From: Hyphomicrobium sp.
GTDB taxonomy: Bacteria; Pseudomonadota; Alphaproteobacteria; Rhizobiales; Hyphomicrobiaceae
DNA: 64,000 bases
NCBI GenBank assembly: GCA_017512425.1
Contig: JAFWGI010000015.1
Location: forward strand, 186,001 to 250,000
Reading direction: 5' to 3'
The position numbers and the translations under genes were made by a program. Below, piece by piece: positions 55,696 to 64,000 of the stretch; the stretch's first letter is position 1; every line of letters starts with the position of its first letter. Under the pieces are notes generated by a model. The model was not told where the DNA came from and made no database searches. It saw only the letters and a list, made by a program, of their open reading frames with translations.

Positions 55696-56648
55696 TGTTC
55701 GCCGATATCACCGACGATCTCCGCGCGATCATGCCGGACCTTCGCGGGCGCCTTACGGCAAATGCGCAACTCGCCGACATCACGTGGTTCCGCGTTGGCG
55801 GTCCAGCGCAAGTGCTATTCGCGCCTGCCGACGAAGCTGACCTGTCGTACTTTCTGAAAAAGCTTCCCGACAACGTTCCGATCCAGGTCATTGGGCTTGG
55901 ATCGAACTTGCTGGTCCGTGACGGCGGTGTTCCGGGCGTCGTCATTCGGCTTGGCCGCGGTTTCAGCGAAATCAAGGTCGATGGCAATGTTCTGCGCGCT
56001 GGAACCGCTGTGCCGGATGTCAAAGTTGCGCGCGCGGCGGCAGAAGCAGGCATCACCGGCCTTGCATTCTATCGCGGCATCCCTGGATCAATCGGTGGAG
56101 CCTTGCGCATGAACGCCGGCGCGCATGGTCGCGAAACCAAAGATTGCCTCGTATCCGCGCGCGCGGTCGATCTCGACGGCAACGTCTACGTTCTCTCAAA
56201 TGCCGACATGGGCTTCACCTATCGCCATTGCGGAATTCAGGACGGCTGGATTTTTACAGAAGCGACGTATTCCGGGCCGCTCGGCGATCCCGCTGAAATT
56301 CTCAAAGAAATGGATGAGGTCGCCGAGTACCGCGAAAAAAATCAGCCGATCAAGGAGCGCACGGGCGGCTCGACGTTCAAGAATCCGTCGAACAACAGTG
56401 CCTGGAAACTCGTTGATGCCGCGGGTTGCCGCGGTTTACGGGTCGGCGGCGCGAAGGTTTCAGAAATGCACTGCAACTTCCTGATCAACGACCAGCAAGC
56501 GTCGGGCGAAGATGTCGAGACACTCGGCGAAACCGTGCGCGCCCGCGTTAAGGAAACTGCCGGCGTGACGCTCAACTGGGAAATTATTCGGCTCGGTGTC
56601 CCGGTTAACGGCCGCCCGATCGGCGAAGCATTGGCGAAAAAATCATGA
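55695..56648 (+). CDS. murB: UDP-N-acetylenolpyruvoylglucosamine reductase
   Basis: A 317-residue FAD- and NADPH-dependent enzyme that makes UDP-MurNAc. FAD-binding [34 protein letters not shown] and the catalytic-serine motif GGSTFKNP are visible. The ATG overlapping the murC stop is preferred because [18 protein letters not shown] begins the usual N-terminal region; an upstream start lies inside murC. Confidence 0.95.
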   Translation: MFADITDDLRAIMPDLRGRLTANAQLADITWFRVGGPAQVLFAPADEADLSYFLKKLPDNVPIQVIGLGSNLLVRDGGVPGVVIRLGRGFSEIKVDGNVLRAGTAVPDVKVARAAAEAGITGLAFYRGIPGSIGGALRMNAGAHGRETKDCLVSARAVDLDGNVYVLSNADMGFTYRHCGIQDGWIFTEATYSGPLGDPAEILKEMDEVAEYREKNQPIKERTGGSTFKNPSNNSAWKLVDAAGCRGLRVGGAKVSEMHCNFLINDQQASGEDVETLGETVRARVKETAGVTLNWEIIRLGVPVNGRPIGEALAKKS

Positions 56649-57598
56649 GCAAGCTTGGTCAAGCTCCAAAGCGGACGCGCACGTCCGTCGCCGTTCTTAA
56701 AGGCGGACTGTCTGCCGAGCGCGAGGTTTCTCTTCGGTCCGGCGCCGCCGTTGCCGAAGCCCTGCGCGGCGAAGGCTACACCGTCGACGAGATCGATGTT
56801 GGTCGCGACGTTGCCGATGTGCTCGCCGCAATGAAGCCGGACGCCTGCTTCAACGCGTTGCACGGCAAATTCGGCGAAGATGGCTGCGTCCAAGGCATTC
56901 TCGAAATGCTTGAAATCCCGTACACGCATTCTGGCGTGCTTTCGTCGGCGCTCGCCATGCACAAAGAGCGTGCGAAAGACGTCATGAAGCTCGCTGGTGT
57001 GCCCGTCGCCGAAGCGCGGCTGCTCACCCGCGGCGAAGCCCTCGAAGCGCACGCGATCAATCCGCCCTACGTCATCAAGCCGGTAGCTGAAGGTTCGAGC
57101 GTCGGCGTCGTCATCGTCCCGCCCGGTGCTGAACGTCCACCGAATTCGATCGCCGCAGGCGGCGACCTTGATCAGATCGTTATGGCCGAGCGCTTTATCG
57201 CTGGTCGCGAGCTAACGTGTGCGGTCATCGGCGACTTCGTCACCGACGTCATCGAGATCGTGCCGCTCAAAGGTCTCGAGTTCTACGATTTCGAAGCCAA
57301 ATACGCGCCCGGCGGCTCGAAGCATGAGCTGCCTGCACAACTTTTACCGGATGTTTACCAATCAGTCCGTTCATTAACCCTTAAGGCTCATCAGGCGCTC
57401 GGATGCCGGGGCGTGTCGCGCGCGGATTTCCGTTTCGACGACACGCCGGGCGGTACGGGCGAATTGATCTGCCTGGAAGTGAATACGCAGCCGGGTATGA
57501 CGGGAACGTCGCTCGTGCCGGAGCTTGCAGGGTACGCCGGGTGGCCGTTTGGCACCCTGGTGCGGTGGATGATCGAGGACGCGAGTTGCAACAGGTAG
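56645..57598 (+). CDS. ddl: D-alanine-D-alanine ligase
   Basis: A 317-residue ATP-grasp enzyme that makes the D-Ala-D-Ala dipeptide used by Mur[20 protein letters not shown] opens the protein, [16 protein letters not shown] is the ATP-grasp lysine region, and [17 protein letters not shown] the metal site. ATGA overlap with murB. Confidence 0.96.
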   Translation: MSKLGQAPKRTRTSVAVLKGGLSAEREVSLRSGAAVAEALRGEGYTVDEIDVGRDVADVLAAMKPDACFNALHGKFGEDGCVQGILEMLEIPYTHSGVLSSALAMHKERAKDVMKLAGVPVAEARLLTRGEALEAHAINPPYVIKPVAEGSSVGVVIVPPGAERPPNSIAAGGDLDQIVMAERFIAGRELTCAVIGDFVTDVIEIVPLKGLEFYDFEAKYAPGGSKHELPAQLLPDVYQSVRSLTLKAHQALGCRGVSRADFRFDDTPGGTGELICLEVNTQPGMTGTSLVPELAGYAGWPFGTLVRWMIEDASCNR

Positions 57599-57600
57599 GA

Positions 57601-58578
57601 ATGGGATCGCGGTTCTGGTGGCGGGCGCTCGATGCGCAATCGCCCGAACCGGTCACGTCTCGTCCTCCGGTTCGCATGTTCCACCGTGCGCTGCAGCCGC
57701 GAAAAGCCTCTCCTGCAAACAATGGTCTGACGCTGCAAATTCCGCGCGGCGATCGCCGTCGCGTACCGAGAAAAACGTCGAAGCACTCGCCGTTGGCGTT
57801 GGCTTCGGCCGCCATCATTGCGGCACTTGGTGCAACGAGCGCCGTTGCTTTTTCGCTGTCCGATATGACGCTGAGCGAGGCGCGGAGCAGCTTTGATGAC
57901 GTATCCACGCGCATCATGATTTCAGCCGGTTTCGGTATCGATCAGGTCGGTCTGACGGGGCAGCGGTACACAATCGATACCGACGTTTTCGACGCTCTTG
58001 ATTTGATCAACGTCAGGACGTTCGCATCTCTTGATACGGCTGCCGCTCTGAAACGCATCGAGCGGATATCTTGGGTCGATACTGCGCAGATAACGCGGGT
58101 ATTTCCTGGCATTGTGAACATCGAAATTCGAGAGCGGATACCCGCAGCGATATGGCGCCGCGGCGATAAAAATCTGCTGATCGATGCGACAGGCCGGACG
58201 CTCGGACCGGTGCCGCCAGCGACCAATTGGGCATTGCCGCAGGTCGCAGGCGAGGGCGCGAACGCCGATGCGCCTCTCTTGCTTGCGGCGATCTCAACAC
58301 ATCATGAGATCGCATCGCGCCTCAGCTTTGCCGAGCGAATTGCTGAGCGCCGCTGGAGCATCGCACTGAAGACTGGCAGCAGAATTGAGCTTGCGGCGGA
58401 TCGCGAAATCGAAGGATTGAATTACGTCACGTCCAACGCAACGCTGCGCAAGGCGCTTGCTGGCCCTGCGGTTACGATTGACGTCAGAACGCCTGGCCGT
58501 GCCGTGATCCGATCCGGCGCCACTGTGGCGTCGCACGTCGCAGAGCCGGTATCATCACAGATGAGGGCGGCGCGATGA
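57601..58578 (+). CDS. ftsQ: Cell division protein FtsQ
   Basis: A 325-residue bitopic protein. A cytoplasmic N-terminus of about 60 basic residues, a membrane helix at 64-85 (SPLALASAAIIAALGATSAV), a POTRA domain (ISAGFGIDQVGLTGQRYT) and an FtsQ/DivIB domain (ISWVDTAQITRVFPGIVNIE) are in the expected order. It recruits FtsL-FtsB. The ATG is two bases after the ddl stop; an earlier in-frame start would overlap ddl by 198 bases. The stop overlaps ftsA. Confidence 0.93.
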   Translation: MGSRFWWRALDAQSPEPVTSRPPVRMFHRALQPRKASPANNGLTLQIPRGDRRRVPRKTSKHSPLALASAAIIAALGATSAVAFSLSDMTLSEARSSFDDVSTRIMISAGFGIDQVGLTGQRYTIDTDVFDALDLINVRTFASLDTAAALKRIERISWVDTAQITRVFPGIVNIEIRERIPAAIWRRGDKNLLIDATGRTLGPVPPATNWALPQVAGEGANADAPLLLAAISTHHEIASRLSFAERIAERRWSIALKTGSRIELAADREIEGLNYVTSNATLRKALAGPAVTIDVRTPGRAVIRSGATVASHVAEPVSSQMRAAR

Positions 58579-59855
58579 TGGCACCTTCGAGCAGCGATCG
58601 GCGCAACCAGCAGATTTTCGGCATTCTCGATATCGGAACCAGCAAGGTCGGCGCGGCGATCATTGCGGCGCCGGCGATCGACGTCCGTCCACGCGCGGGC
58701 GGATGGGGTTTGCGCTTCCTAGGGCTCGGACTGCAAAAATCAAAAGGCGTGAAAGCCGGCGTGCTGACAGACCTGGACGCCGCCGAGGATGCAGTACGCG
58801 CCGCGATCAGCCAGGCGGAGCAGGCTGCAGGCTTGAACATCTCGAGCGTCAGCGTTGCGATTGCTGCCGGCCGTTTGGGATCGAGGCATTTCGCCGCCAA
58901 CGCCGATATTGGCAGCGGCGTGGTCAGCGATGGTGACGTCCAGCGCATGATGCACGGTGGCCGCGCGTTTGCCGAGCGCGATGGCCGTATGCTGATCCAC
59001 ATGAACCGTCTTGGCTTCCGGCTCGACGGCACGGAAGGCGTGCTCGACGCACGCGGACTGGCTGCGCGCAAACTGTCAGCCTATTTGCACGCTGTGACCG
59101 CCGACGAAGCCCCGCTGAGAAACCTGCTGCTTCTCATCGAACGGGCGCACTTGGCCTGTGATGGCCTTGTTGCTGCGCCGTATGCCAGCGCCCTTGCTGT
59201 GACGACCGAAGAAGAGCGCGCACTTGGCGTTACAACAATCGATTTTGGCGCAGGCACCACGACGATCGGCATCTTCGCAGACGGACGTTTTGTCGGAGCC
59301 GACGTTGTACCGGTCGGATCGCAGCACATCACGTTCGATATCGCCAAGACGTTGCAGACACCACTCGTTGAGGCCGAGCGAATCAAAACGCTTTATGGCA
59401 CAATGGTCACTGCCCAGTCTGACGAGCATGAAGCGTTCACTTATCCCCTTGCGGGCGAAGAGGACGGCGCGACTTACCAGACGACCAAGGCGCGGCTTAC
59501 GGACATCATCCGCCCCCGCGTTGCCCAAATCCTCGGTCTTGCGCGCGAGCGTCTGGCCGAGAATGGTGCGAGCGCATATGCCGGCGAAAAAATTGTCGTA
59601 ACTGGAGGCGCGAGCCAACTGCTGGGTCTTTCGGAATTCGTCGCTAATCAAATGGGCCGGCCCGTCAGGATTGGCCGTCCGATAGCTATGCCGGAATTGC
59701 CGGAAGCGTTCAGCGGACCTCAATTCGCGACGATTGCAGGACTGGCGATTGCATCAGTTGCTCAGGATACGGGCTTCGGCTCCTACCGTGATCGCGGCGA
59801 TCCCGCGCGCGGATACATTGGCCGCGTGAGTTCGTGGCTTAAAGCCGGTTTTTGA
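58575..59855 (+). CDS. ftsA: Cell division protein FtsA
   Basis: A 426-residue actin-like ATPase that anchors FtsZ to the membrane. Phosphate-binding IFGILDIGTSKVGAAII, the second loop VTTIDFGAGTTTIGIFADG and the adenosine motif VVTGGASQLLGL are intact. The C-terminal GRVSSWLKAGF is an amphipathic membrane-targeting helix. The start overlaps the ftsQ stop (ATGATG). Confidence 0.96.
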   Translation: MMAPSSSDRRNQQIFGILDIGTSKVGAAIIAAPAIDVRPRAGGWGLRFLGLGLQKSKGVKAGVLTDLDAAEDAVRAAISQAEQAAGLNISSVSVAIAAGRLGSRHFAANADIGSGVVSDGDVQRMMHGGRAFAERDGRMLIHMNRLGFRLDGTEGVLDARGLAARKLSAYLHAVTADEAPLRNLLLLIERAHLACDGLVAAPYASALAVTTEEERALGVTTIDFGAGTTTIGIFADGRFVGADVVPVGSQHITFDIAKTLQTPLVEAERIKTLYGTMVTAQSDEHEAFTYPLAGEEDGATYQTTKARLTDIIRPRVAQILGLARERLAENGASAYAGEKIVVTGGASQLLGLSEFVANQMGRPVRIGRPIAMPELPEAFSGPQFATIAGLAIASVAQDTGFGSYRDRGDPARGYIGRVSSWLKAGF

Positions 59856-59946
59856 GTGACAGCAAGCGTCAGTTCCGCGTTCTGAAATAATCGCATTCGC
59901 TGCATGTCAGCAGCAAAGCACAACGACGGTTACACCCGAGGGCGTT

Positions 59947-61527
59947 ATGAGCATTAAGCTGCAACTGCCGAAATTGGTCGATATCAAGCCGCGATTGACG
60001 GTGATCGGCGTTGGAGGCGCGGGCTGCAACGCGGTCAACAACATGATCGCCGCTGGATTGCAGGGTGTCGATTTCGTTGTTGCCAATACAGACGCGCAGT
60101 CCCTTGCAGCGTCGAGTGCGGAACATCGCATTCAATTGGGCGCCAGCTTGACCGAAGGTCTAGGTGCCGGGTCGCGGCCCGAGATCGGTGAAGCCGCGGC
60201 CGAAGAAGCCATGGACGAGATCCGTTCACATGTTGTTGGATCGCATATGGTTTTCATCGCCGCCGGAATGGGTGGTGGCACCGGTACGGGTGCCGCGGCC
60301 GTGATTGCGCGCACGGCACGTGAACTTGGTATTCTGACGGTCGGCATCGTCTGCAAACCGTTCCAGTTCGAAGGTGCCCGCCGCTTGCGTATTGCAGAAG
60401 CCGGCGTTCAATTGCTACGCCAGCACGTCGATACGCTGATCGTCATTCCGAACCAGAACCTGTTCCGCGTCGCCAACGAGCGCACAACGTTTGCGGAAGC
60501 CTTCGTTCTGGCCGACCAGGTGCTTTATTCGGGCGTCGCCTGCATCGTCGAGCTGGTCTTAAAAGAGGGCCTTATCAATCTCGATTTCGCAGATGTGAAA
60601 ACCGTCATGAGCGGCATGGGCACGGCGATGATGGGAACAGGTGAAGCAACCGGCGAACGCCGCGCGATCCTTGCCGCCGAAGAAGCAATCGCCAATCCGC
60701 TTCTCGACGACGTGACGCTGAAAGGGGCACGCGGATTGCTGCTGTCGATCACCGGCGGCCGCGATATGACGTTGTACGAAGTCGATGAGGCCGCAAGCCG
60801 TGTACGCCAGGAAGTCGATCCCGACGCCAACATCATTGTTGGCGCGACGTTTGACGACAATCTCGGTGATCGATTGCGCGTCTCGATCGTGGCGTCCGGC
60901 ATGGGTCGTGTTGGCGAACCACAGCGCCCAGCCGTGGCGCCAGCAAAATCGCCGCTGCAATCAAACGCATCTGGTGCTCAATCCGCACCACAACAGTCGC
61001 GTCCATTTTATCCAGGCCCAGTTCCGGGTCCGGTCGCTGCGCCACAGCAGCCTCCGAATGACGAGATGCAACGCAGGCTCACCGACGTATTGAGCGGCGC
61101 GCAAGCTGCCGAGCCTGTTGCCGTTCCGCCGCCGCATTACGCCCCGGCACTCGCGCAGCGTCGCGAATCGTGGACAGCGCCAAACAACGTCAGCATCGAA
61201 GAAGGGTTCGCGCACATCGGCGTTGGCCAGCACGGCGGAAATCAGCACGGCAGCTACAACACAATGCCGCCGCAACCGCCGAACGCTGGCGTGCCCGCAC
61301 ACTCGCCGTATGCCTATCATCAGACGTTTCAGCCGCAGGCGCCTGTCGAAGCACCGCGGACAACGCGTCGTATTCCAGACCTCGACGAATTTCCTGTCGT
61401 TGGCCAGCGCGACTGGCACGCTAAACAATCGGGAAACTCTGCGAATGGCGCGAATTCGGGCGAGGACAGACGTAAGGGTGGCTTCTTCGGCCGATTCGGA
61501 CGCAAGGCATCGGAGGTTGGTGGATAA
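59947..61527 (+). CDS. ftsZ: Cell division GTPase FtsZ
   Basis: A 526-residue tubulin homologue that forms the Z ring. The signature GGGTGTG at 109-115 lies in [30 protein letters not shown] and NTDAQSL are also present. After the core (about residue 320) comes a long Pro/Gln/His-rich linker of about 150 residues, the conserved tail region [16 protein letters not shown] and a basic end. Long linkers are usual in alphaproteobacterial FtsZ. GAGGG precedes the ATG. Confidence 0.97.
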   Translation: MSIKLQLPKLVDIKPRLTVIGVGGAGCNAVNNMIAAGLQGVDFVVANTDAQSLAASSAEHRIQLGASLTEGLGAGSRPEIGEAAAEEAMDEIRSHVVGSHMVFIAAGMGGGTGTGAAAVIARTARELGILTVGIVCKPFQFEGARRLRIAEAGVQLLRQHVDTLIVIPNQNLFRVANERTTFAEAFVLADQVLYSGVACIVELVLKEGLINLDFADVKTVMSGMGTAMMGTGEATGERRAILAAEEAIANPLLDDVTLKGARGLLLSITGGRDMTLYEVDEAASRVRQEVDPDANIIVGATFDDNLGDRLRVSIVASGMGRVGEPQRPAVAPAKSPLQSNASGAQSAPQQSRPFYPGPVPGPVAAPQQPPNDEMQRRLTDVLSGAQAAEPVAVPPPHYAPALAQRRESWTAPNNVSIEEGFAHIGVGQHGGNQHGSYNTMPPQPPNAGVPAHSPYAYHQTFQPQAPVEAPRTTRRIPDLDEFPVVGQRDWHAKQSGNSANGANSGEDRRKGGFFGRFGRKASEVGG

Positions 61528-61871
61528 GCTTTACCTATCGGTCATGGTACGCCGAGCCGAGCATGTGTGATTTGTCATATTCGCCAGTGAACGCTGCAAA
61601 AATTGCGTGTTCAGACTATGGATTCCGGCGATGCGGCAATACCTTAGGGATAGTAACACAGTGTAAGAAAGCGTGATTTGTCGAGCATGGGCGAAGCAGT
61701 TAGCGTCCAATATACGAACTGGAAAGGATGTCTCTCAGGCTCGGGTTAAGACGGCAAATAACGCCGCAGACCATAAGCCTAAAAGTAGAGCAGTCTGACA
61801 GTTTCGGGGGTGGTTGACCGCATTAATGCTGGGGAGCAGCGGTTAGCCAATTGCATGAGGGACGGCGCAGA
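61528..61871. other. Intergenic region between ftsZ and lpxC
   Basis: No gene supported. Probably holds the lpxC promoter. A TTGACC at 61814-61819 could be a -35 element, but no matching -10 is clear. Confidence 0.5.
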
Positions 61872-62816
61872 ATGTCGAATCGATTCATCGGTGCGCGGCA
61901 AACAACGCTCGCTCGCGAGGTTCGTTTAACAGGCACGGGGGTGCACAGTGGAGCCCCGGTATCGCTTACGCTGCATCCAGCAGAAGCGAACACCGGGCTC
62001 CGCTTCCTCGTGACCAAACGAGGTCGCGTCGTAGCGGAAATTCCGGCGAGCGTATCTCACGTCAAGAATCTGACGTTGTGCACGGTCATCGGTGACGAAA
62101 CCGGCGTTACCGTCGGCACCGTCGAACATCTCCTCGCCGCGTTGCGCGGTTTGTCGCTCGACAATCTCTATATCGAGATCGACAGCAAAGAAGTTCCGAT
62201 CATGGACGGCTCGTCGGCGGTTTTCGTCGAGGCCATTGACCGGGTGGGGATTCGCGAACTGGCTGAGCCACGCAAGTACATCAAGGTGCTCAAGGCCGTC
62301 CGCGCAGAAGAGAACGGCTGCTGGGGCGAATTGGTTCCGCACACAGGCTTTAGCCTCGACGTCGAAATCGATTTTGCAACGCCCGTCATTGGACGCCAGC
62401 GTCTCGCCTACGAAATGAGCCCCGGCGTATTCCGCCACGAACTTTCCCGCGCCCGCACCTTTGGCTTCATGAGCGATGTTGAAAAGCTCTGGAAAGCCGG
62501 TCTGGCTCTCGGTGCCGATCTGACCAACACCGTCGCTATCGGTGAAGACAAGATCATGAATCGCGAAGGTCTCCGCTACAACCAAGAATTCGTGCGCCAC
62601 AAGATGCTTGACGCAGTTGGCGACCTTTCGCTCGCAGGCGCGCCGCTTCTAGGTGCTTATCGCTCATATCGCGGCGGCCACCGTCTGAACGCGATGGTCC
62701 TGCAGGCGTTGTTCGCGGACGAGTCGAACTGGACGATGGTTCAGGCTCCGCGCACCAAGCCGGCCCGCGCTACCGTTGCGCACGTACCGGCCGCTATGGC
62801 GGCTGCGGCTGAGTAA
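61872..62816 (+). CDS. lpxC: UDP-3-O-acyl-N-acetylglucosamine deacetylase
   Basis: A 314-residue zinc enzyme catalysing the committed step of lipid A synthesis. VRLTGTGVHSGAPVSLTLHP begins the fold; His86 in GTVEHLLAAL and the His and Asp in FVRHKMLDAVGD are the zinc ligands; IMDGSSAVFVEAI is typical. The ATG at 61872 is preferred over a TTG seven codons earlier. Together with bamD it links division to outer-membrane assembly. Confidence 0.96.
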   Translation: MSNRFIGARQTTLAREVRLTGTGVHSGAPVSLTLHPAEANTGLRFLVTKRGRVVAEIPASVSHVKNLTLCTVIGDETGVTVGTVEHLLAALRGLSLDNLYIEIDSKEVPIMDGSSAVFVEAIDRVGIRELAEPRKYIKVLKAVRAEENGCWGELVPHTGFSLDVEIDFATPVIGRQRLAYEMSPGVFRHELSRARTFGFMSDVEKLWKAGLALGADLTNTVAIGEDKIMNREGLRYNQEFVRHKMLDAVGDLSLAGAPLLGAYRSYRGGHRLNAMVLQALFADESNWTMVQAPRTKPARATVAHVPAAMAAAAE

Positions 62817-63049
62817 ATTTCGCGCATTGGACCGCCGCGCTGATCAAATGGCGCGGCGCTCAATATCTACGACTTTGGCGGCTGTTACGTCTTCGGCGCC
62901 ATAATTCAGCTCTTAAAAGCGTGGTTGATAGCCACTGTTTTCAAGGCCTTAATTGGCATTTGATGCTTTTATGGCGGCGGCTTCGATGCTAAGCCAAACC
63001 TTGAAGTCCAATCCGGGCTGACGTCACAATAGCTAGGCTCTGATCTGAG
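62817..63049. other. lpxC-bamD intergenic region with an inverted repeat
   Basis: CGCCGCGC at 62833-62840 and GCGCGGCG at 62851-62858 form an 8-bp stem without a T run, so a terminator is only possible. No gene seen. Confidence 0.4.
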
Positions 63050-63919
63050 ATGACAGTCGTGCCGCAAAAGTTTGCAAATACCCGGCCGTTCGCGGCCCGG
63101 ATTGCAGCATTGCTGATTGCCGCGACGCTGGCCGCCTGCTCGACGACGTCTATCGACGCAACGCAAGCTCTCAATCCCGATCCGCCGTCGAAGATGTTTG
63201 CCGATGGCGACTCGCTGATGTCGCGTGGCAAGTACGAAGACGCAGCGGCGAAATTCGAATCGCTCGACCGCGAGCATCCGTATTCGCCGGAAGCGCGCCG
63301 CGCCATCGTCATGGCGGCCTACGCCTATTATCGCGCTGGTAAGACGCCGGAAGCCATCGCGTCGGCCGAGCGCTATGTGGCCCTGCATCCCGGCACGAAA
63401 GAAGCGCCGCTTGCGCATCACATCATCGCATCGTGCTACTTCGACGATATAAAAGGGGCCAACCGCGATCAGACGGCGACGCGCAAAGCGCTTGAGCAGC
63501 TCAAGATCCTCAAGACGCGCTATCCCGACAGTGAATACGCGGTCAATGCCGACAATCGCATTCGTCTGGCGGAAGACAATCTTGCCGCCGCAGAAATGCA
63601 AGTCGGCCGTTATTACCTTCAGCGCCGCAACTACGTCGCCGCGATCAATCGCTTCAAGACGGTCGTCAGCGATTATCAGACGACGGCCCACGTCGAAGAG
63701 GCATTGGCCCGTTTGACGGAAGGTTACATGGCGCTCGGCATCACAAACGAAGCGCAGAATGCTGCCGCTGTCCTCGGTCACAACTATCCGGACAGCAAGT
63801 GGTACAAGGACAGCTACGCGCTGCTGCAATCCGGCGGACTCGCGCCGCGCGGCGACAGCGACTCGTGGTTGTCGAAGGCCTGGAAGGCCGTTCCGTCGTT
63901 CGGTCTCGGCAGCGGCTGA
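63050..63919 (+). CDS. bamD: Outer-membrane assembly lipoprotein BamD
   Basis: A 289-residue lipoprotein of the BAM complex that inserts beta-barrel proteins. The lipobox TLAAC places the lipidated cysteine at residue 30. Five TPR-like repeats follow (GKYEDAAAKFESLDREHPYS, then GKTPEAIASAERYVALHPG and further ones). The C-terminus after residue 260 is a short Ser/Gly-rich tail. Location downstream of lpxC is common in alphaproteobacteria. Confidence 0.95.
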   Translation: MTVVPQKFANTRPFAARIAALLIAATLAACSTTSIDATQALNPDPPSKMFADGDSLMSRGKYEDAAAKFESLDREHPYSPEARRAIVMAAYAYYRAGKTPEAIASAERYVALHPGTKEAPLAHHIIASCYFDDIKGANRDQTATRKALEQLKILKTRYPDSEYAVNADNRIRLAEDNLAAAEMQVGRYYLQRRNYVAAINRFKTVVSDYQTTAHVEEALARLTEGYMALGITNEAQNAAAVLGHNYPDSKWYKDSYALLQSGGLAPRGDSDSWLSKAWKAVPSFGLGSG

Positions 63920-64000
63920 GCTGACACGTACACCCGTCGAAGCCTTGATTGATAGCTTCGGCTTCTGCGGGCGCCGGTGGAGCTTGCCTCTGAGGCAAAA
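63920..64000. other. Region after bamD
   Basis: CGAAGC at 63938-63943 and GCTTCG at 63955-63960 form a weak inverted repeat. No gene can be supported before the window ends. Confidence 0.4.

Noticed and set aside
57403-57600. N-terminal extension of FtsQ into ddl
   Set aside because: It would overlap ddl by 198 bases; the ATG two bases after the ddl stop gives a normal FtsQ.

Overview
The window is chromosomal DNA of a GC-rich alphaproteobacterium. Gene order mraZ-rsmH-ftsL-ftsI-murE-murF-mraY-murD-ftsW-murG-murC-murB-ddl-ftsQ-ftsA-ftsZ-lpxC-bamD, together with rpmI-rplT-pheS-pheT, an intracellular PHB depolymerase and several tiny exported proteins, points to the order Hyphomicrobiales, perhaps a Hyphomicrobium relative. 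The genus is inference; no rRNA gene is present to fix it.

Region 1 (1-11.4 kb) is an accessory island beside a tRNA-Arg(CCG) gene. It starts with the tail of a truncated ORF. A 1547-residue protein follows, with a Cap4/DUF4297-type nuclease domain, a STAND/NACHT-like NTPase domain and a long helical C-terminus, the layout of antiviral STAND (Avs) proteins. Next come two tandem units of about 3.17 and 3.19 kb. Each holds a structured leader, a DUF3489 protein, a DUF2924 protein, a small protein of about 65 residues and a large serine recombinase, all tightly coupled. The unit junctions resemble the 3' end of the tRNA-Arg gene that ends the array, so the units look like related elements that piled up at one site.

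Region 2 (11.4-36.8 kb) is mostly core: polA, mgtC-like, phaZ, an NTP/NDP-exchanger-like transporter, infA, cspA, an M15-like peptidase, lepA, a phasin-like protein, a SulP-STAS transporter, a sterol-desaturase-like enzyme, a FAD oxidoreductase, a lytic transglycosylase, a type II NADH dehydrogenase and pheST. An unusual GAF-phosphoribosyltransferase fusion sits in an AT-richer patch at 22-23.4 kb.

Region 3 (36.8-42.7 kb) carries rpmI-rplT and small exported proteins, and is seeded with at least eight copies of a 41-nt hairpin repeat whose stems vary by paired changes. An AT-rich, unrecognised 556-residue gene and a 105-nt nested palindrome lie among them.

Region 4 (42.4-64 kb) is the complete division and cell-wall cluster, mostly with overlapping or touching genes. 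It begins with a candidate MraZ-box array upstream of mraZ and continues through the lipid II pathway, the divisome and ftsZ to lpxC and bamD.
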